7,093 nucleotides of DNA from Oscillospiraceae bacterium (GTDB lineage Bacteria > Bacillota > Clostridia > Oscillospirales > Acutalibacteraceae). The notes below the pieces were generated by a model, which searched no databases, was not told the origin of the DNA, and saw only the letters and a list, made by a program, of their open reading frames with translations. Below, in pieces: positions 1-5,523 of the stretch. Position 1 is the first letter of the stretch. Each line of letters begins with the position of its first letter. Where the stretch lies: NCBI GenBank assembly GCA_902796295.1, contig CADBOL010000150.1, forward strand, positions 1 to 7,093. Direction: 5' to 3'. Position numbers and translations under genes: made by a program.

Positions 1-1656
1 GCCGGGGTTGAACTGAGGAGTTTCTGCAGTCTGAGAGAGCGACCAGCCGAGGAAGGTATATCCATCTCTGGAGGGTTCATCAGCAGATATCTCAATATCT
101 CCGTTACCGGTCTGGGTTGCGGGTGCATTCTTGCCGCCGTTGGCATCAAAACTGAGTTTGTACTGCTCGGGGCCGGGGTTGGCTTCAACAGTAACTTTGA
201 CTGTGACTTCTTCTTTTCCGCCGTAGTTGCCTCTGAGAGTTGTTGAACCCTCTTTAACGCCTATGACCTCATCATCAACAACTTTTGCTATTGAGTTGTC
301 GTCACATTTCCAGTCAGCTGCCTTGAGAGCTTTAAGCGTATTTTTCGGGTCTGTATTCATTTTGATGCTCTGAGTGAGAGAGGGAACGTCTGCGCTTGTG
401 CCGACAGTCAGGGTTATTGAACTGACTGCGGGACTCACCGTAATGCTGTCAATATATTTATCAAGTATTTCTATATCAACATTTGCCGCTGAATCAGCGG
501 GAGTTGTGTATGATGCACTTGAAGTGGGGCTTCTGAATAACTGAACCCAATAGTTGCGTCCTTCATATTCAACACATGCGATGCCGACTGCCGTAAAGGT
601 GGAGTCGAGAAGATTTCTTCTGTGACCCTGGCCCGCATAGTTCTTGTCGGCCTCTTCCCAGGTTTCTTCGGCTTTTGCGGCGCTTTCCTGGCCGTAAGCG
701 ATGTTTTCGCCTTTGCTGCTTCCGCTGTACATATTAAGAACATTCTCGTCATTCGGACGGTAATGTTCAAATCTTGCGACTATTTCGGCAGCTCTCTGCA
801 TTGCCGCTTTTTCAAGATCATAGTCATATTCAAGTTTGGCGAGATTGGTGAGGGTTGTTTTGGTGGTGTTGTCTTCATTCCAGTACCAGGCGTTTCCGCT
901 CTGTCTGAACTGATTGATCATGTCAAGCATGTTTCTTGCTTCAGACTGATGATAGACAACGCTGACTGGATAGGAAGCGGGGCCGTCATATTTTTCCCAG
1001 ACGGCATAGAGAGTGGTATTTTCCGTGAGATCGAAAAGTGAGCCTGCGCTGTAATTTGCGACCGTGGCATTCTTATTCTTTGACCAACCGAGGAATTTAT
1101 AGCCGTCTCTTGAGGGGGCAATATTTGAGAGCGTGACCGAGCCGTTGTCAATGATGCTGTCGGGGCCGCAGCAGCCGCCGTTTACATCATAGATAAGCTT
1201 ATAGGTAGTTTCGGGGGAGATGCCCGCGAAATCATAGAATTTTGCCTTCATTCCGTCAACAGAAGCTTTATCTGCGCCGGTATAAATGACAGCGTCTTTA
1301 TTCTGTACGAAGCAGACTGCCGGAAGAGTGACCGCTGTGGTTTTGAGCTTTGTGATGACCCAGTCACTGATACCGTTGACATCGGCATTGACGCCGTAAA
1401 TATTATAGGAATAAGTGTCCATCCAGGTGGTGAGGACATTGTTTCCTACGCTTTGGCAGTTTGTGCAGTCATTGCGGAAAAATACGACGATGAATTTTTC
1501 TCCGCTGTTGTATCTGCTGTCGGCTTCGGATTTTGTTATCTCGGTCCAGCGTGCATTGTCGCGGTATGAGCCGTCGGCGCTTGCGATCACGAATGCAGAA
1601 CCGAGCACAAGCACGATGCACAGAATGACGGAGATTGATTTTTTAACAATACTCAT
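1..1656 (-). CDS. Secreted thioredoxin-like / InlB-repeat / CAP-domain surface protein (3' end beyond window)
   Basis: The frame is open from an ATG at 1656 to the left edge, giving 552 residues and no stop, so the C-terminus is missing. Residues 1-27 look like a signal peptide: Lys5-Lys6, a hydrophobic core and an ASA cleavage site before Asp28. Residues about 36-147 resemble a thioredoxin fold, with strand FIVVFF, the CTNC motif (C64, C67) and a Thr-Leu-Pro112 cis-proline loop. Residues 152-220 form an InlB B-repeat (GYKFLGWS, then TLYAVW). Residues about 235-375 are a CAP/SCP domain with FEHYRP (H298), GENIAYGQ (E317), W333 and GHRRNLL (H345). Residues about 403-491 look like a Big_2-type Ig domain. 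From 499 a second InlB repeat begins and is cut. A GGAAGG ribosome binding site lies 9 bases upstream. It is probably extracellular or wall-associated, with anchoring determined in the missing part. Substrate and role are unknown; the domain calls are firm, the thioredoxin activity is inferred. Confidence 0.92.
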   Translation of the reverse strand, partial: MSIVKKSISVILCIVLVLGSAFVIASADGSYRDNARWTEITKSEADSRYNSGEKFIVVFFRNDCTNCQSVGNNVLTTWMDTYSYNIYGVNADVNGISDWVITKLKTTAVTLPAVCFVQNKDAVIYTGADKASVDGMKAKFYDFAGISPETTYKLIYDVNGGCCGPDSIIDNGSVTLSNIAPSRDGYKFLGWSKNKNATVANYSAGSLFDLTENTTLYAVWEKYDGPASYPVSVVYHQSEARNMLDMINQFRQSGNAWYWNEDNTTKTTLTNLAKLEYDYDLEKAAMQRAAEIVARFEHYRPNDENVLNMYSGSSKGENIAYGQESAAKAEETWEEADKNYAGQGHRRNLLDSTFTAVGIACVEYEGRNYWVQLFRSPTSSASYTTPADSAANVDIEILDKYIDSITVSPAVSSITLTVGTSADVPSLTQSIKMNTDPKNTLKALKAADWKCDDNSIAKVVDDEVIGVKEGSTTLRGNYGGKEEVTVKVTVEANPGPEQYKLSFDANGGKNAPATQTGNGDIEISADEPSRDGYTFLGWSLSQTAETPQFNPG

Positions 1657-1716
1657 TTAAAAAATCCTTCCTTTTCATAAAATATAAATAAAATAAACTA
1701 AGTGATAAGTAAACTT

Positions 1717-1745
1717 ATATTACAGTATTGTTAACGGTTTGTCAA
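1717..1745 (-). promoter_or_regulatory. Sigma-A type promoter for the secreted CAP-domain gene
   Basis: Read on the minus strand there is a perfect TTGACA (1745-1740), a 17-base spacer and TAATAT (1722-1717), one base off the -10 consensus. Transcription would start near 1710, giving a leader of about 55 bases before the ATG at 1656. The leader is AT-rich and shows no obvious riboswitch or attenuator. The promoter lies downstream of the neighbouring operon's terminator, so this gene is probably transcribed independently. Confidence 0.85.
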
Positions 1746-1965
1746 TAATTTTTTGTGCTGTTTGTACTGTTTTTATTCGGATAACACATAAAAACAGGGC
1801 AAAGTTTACCTTGAGCGGTTAAAAAAGATGTTTTTTGGGGAATTTGATAACCGCGCCGTAATTTCATTCCTGCGCCGCTGCCGAAATCTGTGCTCCCGGA
1901 ATTACAGACGCGGTTATTATAATCTGTTAAGGGAAGTGTGAAAAGAAAATGACTCCGGAATCATA
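1746..1965. other. Gene-free intergenic stretch containing an inverted repeat
   Basis: No reading frame with a plausible start and ribosome binding site was found here on either strand. The stretch holds the 71-base inverted repeat at 1847-1917 and a small A6/T6 palindrome (AAAAAAGATGTTTTTT, about 1821-1836). The bases next to the promoter -35 box are AT-rich, which could act as an UP-like element, but that is a guess. It separates the operon terminator from the promoter of the left-hand gene. Confidence 0.6.
1847..1917. repeat. Imperfect inverted repeat, 71 bases, unknown function
   Basis: The left arm is ATAACCGCG (1847-1855) followed by GTAATTTC (1858-1865). The right arm is GGAATTAC (1898-1905) followed by CGCGGTTAT (1909-1917). 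The outer 9 bases pair perfectly and the inner 8 pair with one G-T. A small internal loop (2 against 3 bases) separates them, and the apical loop has 32 bases. It lies between the operon terminator and the next promoter, outside both predicted transcripts, and is not followed by a T-run on either strand. It could be a miniature inverted-repeat element, a structured RNA, or a binding region; the sequence does not decide. Confidence 0.55.
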
Positions 1966-2011
1966 TAAAAAAACAGACTCACAGGAAGCATTAACAACCT
2001 GCGAGCCTGTT
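1966..2011 (-). terminator. Rho-independent terminator ending the metH-lipase-membrane protein operon
   Basis: On the minus strand a 13-bp stem (arms 2010-1998 and 1985-1973) pairs throughout, with two G-U wobbles, around a 12-base loop, and runs straight into a run of seven T (1973-1967). The wobbles become A-C mismatches on the plus strand and there is no T-run there, so the element is directional and serves minus-strand transcripts. It lies about 115 bases after the stop codon at 2127. The 3' untranslated stretch between (2012-2126) holds only a 20-base near-palindrome at 2055-2074 and no gene. Confidence 0.88.
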
Positions 2012-2126
2012 ATTCTTTAATTCAGAGTGAAGCAACCGTCAACTGCTGACTTGCGGCGCGGATGTATCTGCGCCCTGATGTCTGTTTGTTTTTTGCTTAA
2101 ATGCAAAGCGCTTTTATTCTGCCGGA

Positions 2127-4037
2127 TTATTTGTAATATGTTCTCTGCGAAAGACCTTTGATTGAACTGACAGCCCAGTCGCGAGCTTCCATTGTGAGAA
2201 TCGATCCGCAGTATTCGCATTCGCCTGCTGCGTTGAGAGTGAGAGGAGCGCCGCAGTTCGGGCAGACCTTTGTAAGGTCTTCTTCCGATCCGGAAGTGAT
2301 TCCGCTCTGCCTTACGAGTGACCATTCATACTGCATCCTGCGTCTTGCGTCTTTGTTTCCTCTGACCACTTCGCCGGTATTATCATTGATCACATAATCC
2401 GTAATCTCGGTAGTGAGCTCCGCAACGATGACATCGTTTGTGTTATCATGCCACCAGCCCTTGAGATCAACCGACTCAACTTTAATATCATCAATTATGT
2501 TTGTCTGGTTGTTTCTCGTATAGTTGTCAAGCCCGCTCTCGCACTGTGCGTAGAATTCATCGGTGAGATACGGCCTGAGGTCATCCATATCCTTCTTCTG
2601 CCAGGAATTCTGGAATTTCACATACATATCGCTCACTTTGGCTTTGAATTCCTCTTCGTCAAAGCCCGTGTCAATCTGTTTGTAATCATCAATCGGAAGA
2701 AGTTTTGACGCGTCGGTCCTTTCCGCTCCCGCCGGTCTCGGGCCTGAGGGTCTGTTCGGGCGTTTTGATTCAAGTTTCTTTCTTATTGTGTGAATAAGAT
2801 ATCCGATTGCAAAGCCGAATGATCCCGTGCCGAATAGAGCGGAGCTGCTGTCAACCTCGGGCGTTACGAGACCGAGAGTCTCCACATCGGTGACGTTGTT
2901 GCGGCTGTTGATGATGTAAAACATCTTTTCATATACGCTCGAGTCAACGCTCGGGTATTTGACATAGTAATAATAGGAGGTGGTTGTGGCTCTTGTGCGG
3001 TCATAGTCATAATCATTGTTTCCGCCGTAGTCGTTTCTGCCGTAATCATATCCTCCCGAGTCAAATCCGCCGTAATCGACATCACCGCCGTAGTCTCCGA
3101 AATCCGCCTTGGAATTAACCATGGGAGTCAGAGTAAGACCGACTATTGTGAAAATGACGAGAGCCGCCTGAACCGCCTCTTTGCGCAGTTTGCCCTTGCT
3201 GACAAAATATGCGGCGGCCGCCAGAGCAAACAATACCGCGGATGCGATGAACAGGTTGCGGGAAAGGTTGCTTTTGTTGATTCCGACAGCTTTTGCAAAT
3301 TCCGCCTTGTCGCAGATGCTGTCTGTCATGCAGGCTTTTTCAATATTGTCGGCTCCGCCTATGGTGTTGCCGTTCTGCCTGCCGAGCAGTGTTATTTCTT
3401 TTATTGAGTCGGCGGGAAGATATTCATAGCTTATGCGGATGTCGCCCAGTTTATAATCGGTAGGCGAGCCGGAATAGTACCAGCCGTCGCGCAGAGTGAA
3501 ATTGTCAATTGCCGGAGGATTGTCCAGCGGGATAAGATTATGAGAATCCGTGAAATACGGATAGCTTTCACTCAGAGTATAGAGATAGTCATCTCCTATT
3601 CTGAAAGAGCCGGGTTCAATGCTCACTTCACCCAGAAATACTGAGTTTTCAGCGCCGTCGGGGAATGCGGAGTTATTGTATTTTTCTCCGCTTCTGCCCT
3701 CAATATTCATTACCTGATGGTCGATGAAATCCTTATAGACTGCATCGCCGTTAAGATAATACTGATACATCTCAACATTTCTTACAAGAATGAAACCGTC
3801 GGCGGATACTCCGGTAAGAATGTCCTCGGGCACTTTTTCAAGTTTTGTTTTACCGCTTACGAAAACGCTTTCGCCTTCGTTTTCAGCGGAGATGTCTCCG
3901 TTTACGGCAACGGCCGCGTTATCAATAAAGTCGCCTTCGTTTCCCTTTGGTATTTCGGAGCAGGCCCAGATAAACAGTATTATCGCAAGTACACCGAAGA
4001 AAAACGTCAGCTTCGGCAGTTTGTTTTTACGCTTCAT
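2127..4037 (-). CDS. TMEM43-like / Tim44-like / zinc-ribbon membrane protein
   Basis: This is a 636-residue membrane protein of unknown function. A hydrophobic segment at 9-25 follows a KRKNK start; C26 makes a weak lipobox (IWAC, Trp at -2). Residues about 37-230 match the TMEM43 family, including ENEG (52-55), RNVEMYQYY (86-94), FTLRDGWYYSGSP (180-192) and LGDIRISYEY (197-206). Two membrane segments (261-278, 287-304) flank the basic KGKLRKE. Residues 311-346 are rich in Gly, Asp and Tyr (DYGG units). A fourth hydrophobic stretch (397-417) precedes RKKLESKR. Residues about 456-578 form a Tim44-like domain (FQNSWQKKDMDDLRPYLTDEFY), and C592, C595, C607 and C610 form a zinc ribbon. Charges suggest the TMEM43-like part is outside and Tim44/zinc ribbon inside. 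An AGAGGG ribosome binding site sits 6 bases before the ATG. It lies 75 bases after the lipase with no terminator between, so it is probably last in the operon. Confidence 0.9.
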   Translation of the reverse strand: MKRKNKLPKLTFFFGVLAIILFIWACSEIPKGNEGDFIDNAAVAVNGDISAENEGESVFVSGKTKLEKVPEDILTGVSADGFILVRNVEMYQYYLNGDAVYKDFIDHQVMNIEGRSGEKYNNSAFPDGAENSVFLGEVSIEPGSFRIGDDYLYTLSESYPYFTDSHNLIPLDNPPAIDNFTLRDGWYYSGSPTDYKLGDIRISYEYLPADSIKEITLLGRQNGNTIGGADNIEKACMTDSICDKAEFAKAVGINKSNLSRNLFIASAVLFALAAAAYFVSKGKLRKEAVQAALVIFTIVGLTLTPMVNSKADFGDYGGDVDYGGFDSGGYDYGRNDYGGNNDYDYDRTRATTTSYYYYVKYPSVDSSVYEKMFYIINSRNNVTDVETLGLVTPEVDSSSALFGTGSFGFAIGYLIHTIRKKLESKRPNRPSGPRPAGAERTDASKLLPIDDYKQIDTGFDEEEFKAKVSDMYVKFQNSWQKKDMDDLRPYLTDEFYAQCESGLDNYTRNNQTNIIDDIKVESVDLKGWWHDNTNDVIVAELTTEITDYVINDNTGEVVRGNKDARRRMQYEWSLVRQSGITSGSEEDLTKVCPNCGAPLTLNAAGECEYCGSILTMEARDWAVSSIKGLSQRTYYK

Positions 4038-4112
4038 TTATTTCCCTCTTTTATAAATGAATGATGATAGTTTCCGCTTCTTATTATTTATACGTTTAAA
4101 AATGATTGCCGG

Positions 4113-5510
4113 TTATTTTTCGGCGCCGTCCTCTGCCGTATCATCGGCACCGGATTCTGCCGCGGGGTTTTCTCCGGCTTCTTTTTCGGCAGTTTCCCCG
4201 GCTTTTTCATTTTTCTTTTTGGATTTGTTCTTAGCGGATTTATTCTTGACTTTCGGCTTCGGGAGCACCTGAGCCGGAGTATATGTCCTGGCGTCGGGGC
4301 CGTCTGTATTTTCGTCAGCGGCCGCGTTTTTATCGATACTGCCGGTTTCTCTGTCCTCCACCTCTTTCAGCAGCGCGAACATATCGTCATAAAGGGCGAA
4401 TGTTTCCTCTACCGGGGTGAAAAGACCTATCGGGGTGCCGTGGTCGCCCTGCAGCGTTCTCATAACATTCCATACGCCGGGCCTTATATCGTTTCTGTCA
4501 AAATATTTGTAAGGCTCTCCTTTGGGATGAAGAGCGGAGGGTAAATCGACAAGGCCGTCATTCGCGTAATCGGTGAAGATATAGTCTCCCGCGGGCCTGA
4601 AGAAATGATTGTAAAACAGGATAATCGACGATGTTACCGCGAGGAATTTGAAATTGGTGTCCCAGGGAATATGATGTCTTCCGTTGAAGTTGATTGAAAC
4701 GGCATTGTAGGAGTATGAAAAATAATAGATGTCGGGGCTGATATCGATAATATCATTCAGCTTCTTGGCTCCCTCGGGCATGAAATCATACTCGGCGTTA
4801 TCCTGGCTTTTGCCGTACATCTTTCTCGCTCTTCTGAGCGGATAGGCGTCTTTTTTTCCGGGAGTGTCGCTCATACCGTACTGCTCAAGGTGAAAATCGA
4901 ATACGGTACCTTCGGCGGGAGATCTTCCCATTAATCCCATATAATTGTAAACAACAAGTTTCATAAGCGGCAGAATCTTGAATTTGTCGGCCGCTTTGAA
5001 AATGGTTGTGCCGTTGTGAGGCGAGCAGATTGTGACGACGGATGCGATAAGATCCTCGTGACCGCCTTTGAAAAGCTCGGAACAGTCATCGGGGCTTGCC
5101 TCAACCTCTTCGGGTGCCCCGTAGGTGAGCAGATGTGCCAGCAGGCGTACTGTGTTTCCGCCGAATGAGTGACCGATAAGGTGAATTTTATGATCGCTGT
5201 CCCATTGTTTTATAAGAGGCTCGGCGTGATATCTGCCGAAGCGTCTGTGCTGTGCTTTTTCAGAGTGCGCTTTGCCGTAGTCAACCGGTCCGCCGACGAT
5301 TCTCGCATAGAGCTCGCAGGCTCTGTCCCATGCGGAGGAAACGGGGCCGACAGACGCGGCGTAAATTTCATAACCCTTTTCGGTATAATGCTGCTTGATA
5401 TTGCAGGTGTTTGCTCCCCAGTAAGGGAGACGGTCATTCAGACCTTCGTCATCGCCCCAGCCGAAAAGGCCGTGAACCAGAATAATGGGAAACTTACAAA
5501 TCTCTGACAT
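4113..5510 (-). CDS. Family I.5-type lipase/esterase (alpha/beta hydrolase), no signal peptide
   Basis: A 465-residue hydrolase of the Geobacillus L1/T1 and staphylococcal lipase family, expected to cleave acyl esters. Counting from the ATG at 5510: HGLFGWG (13-19) forms the oxyanion loop, GHSFGG holds nucleophile Ser115, NDGLVD holds Asp318, and GDHG holds His357. The family's structural zinc site appears intact: Asp62 (WDRACELY), His82 and His88 (KAHSEKAQH), Asp242 (EYDF). Positions matching the calcium ligands Glu360 and Asp365 of L1 look like Thr and Phe here. Family members are normally secreted, but this one starts directly at the first strand with no signal peptide, so it is probably cytoplasmic. 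Residues about 388-465 are an extra low-complexity tail, Lys-rich then Ala/Glu/Asp-rich. It follows the metH stop by five bases, with its ribosome binding site inside metH, implying coupled translation. A GTG at 5519 lies within that site and is a poorer start. Natural substrate unknown. Confidence 0.9.
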   Translation of the reverse strand: MSEICKFPIILVHGLFGWGDDEGLNDRLPYWGANTCNIKQHYTEKGYEIYAASVGPVSSAWDRACELYARIVGGPVDYGKAHSEKAQHRRFGRYHAEPLIKQWDSDHKIHLIGHSFGGNTVRLLAHLLTYGAPEEVEASPDDCSELFKGGHEDLIASVVTICSPHNGTTIFKAADKFKILPLMKLVVYNYMGLMGRSPAEGTVFDFHLEQYGMSDTPGKKDAYPLRRARKMYGKSQDNAEYDFMPEGAKKLNDIIDISPDIYYFSYSYNAVSINFNGRHHIPWDTNFKFLAVTSSIILFYNHFFRPAGDYIFTDYANDGLVDLPSALHPKGEPYKYFDRNDIRPGVWNVMRTLQGDHGTPIGLFTPVEETFALYDDMFALLKEVEDRETGSIDKNAAADENTDGPDARTYTPAQVLPKPKVKNKSAKNKSKKKNEKAGETAEKEAGENPAAESGADDTAEDGAEK

Positions 5511-5515
5511 TCTAA

Positions 5516-5523
5516 TCACCTTT
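5516..5523 (-). promoter_or_regulatory. Ribosome binding site for the lipase, overlapping the metH stop
   Basis: On the minus strand AAAGGTGA ends five bases before the ATG at 5510, an ideal Shine-Dalgarno spacing. Its last three bases, TGA, are the metH stop codon. The in-frame GTG at 5519 falls inside this site and has no site of its own, so the ATG at 5510 is preferred as the lipase start. Confidence 0.85.

Noticed and set aside
622..1041. 139-codon open frame on the plus strand
   Set aside because: It is antisense to the CAP and InlB domains of the secreted protein, which are clearly coding on the minus strand.
1821..1836. A6-T6 palindrome as an intrinsic terminator
   Set aside because: The stem would be only A-T pairs with a 4-base loop, too weak, and no gene on either strand needs a terminator there.
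2017..2325. 102-codon minus-strand open frame overlapping the end of the membrane protein gene
   Set aside because: It is in a different frame from the zinc-ribbon coding sequence over most of its length, is rich in Arg and Ser as shadow frames often are, and has no clear start signal.
4011..4037. Membrane protein as a lipoprotein with Cys26 as the modified residue
   Set aside because: The IWAC string deviates at the -2 position (Trp), and TMEM43-like proteins normally keep the first hydrophobic segment as an anchor. It is not excluded, but not supported enough to call.
4038..4112. Separate promoter or terminator between the lipase and the membrane protein gene
   Set aside because: The 75 bases are AT-rich with TATAAA-like strings but no matching -35 box at proper spacing, and no stem followed by a T-run. 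Read-through in one operon is simpler.
5517..5519. GTG as lipase start
   Set aside because: The codon falls inside the AAAGGTGA ribosome binding site. The ATG nine bases downstream has ideal spacing.
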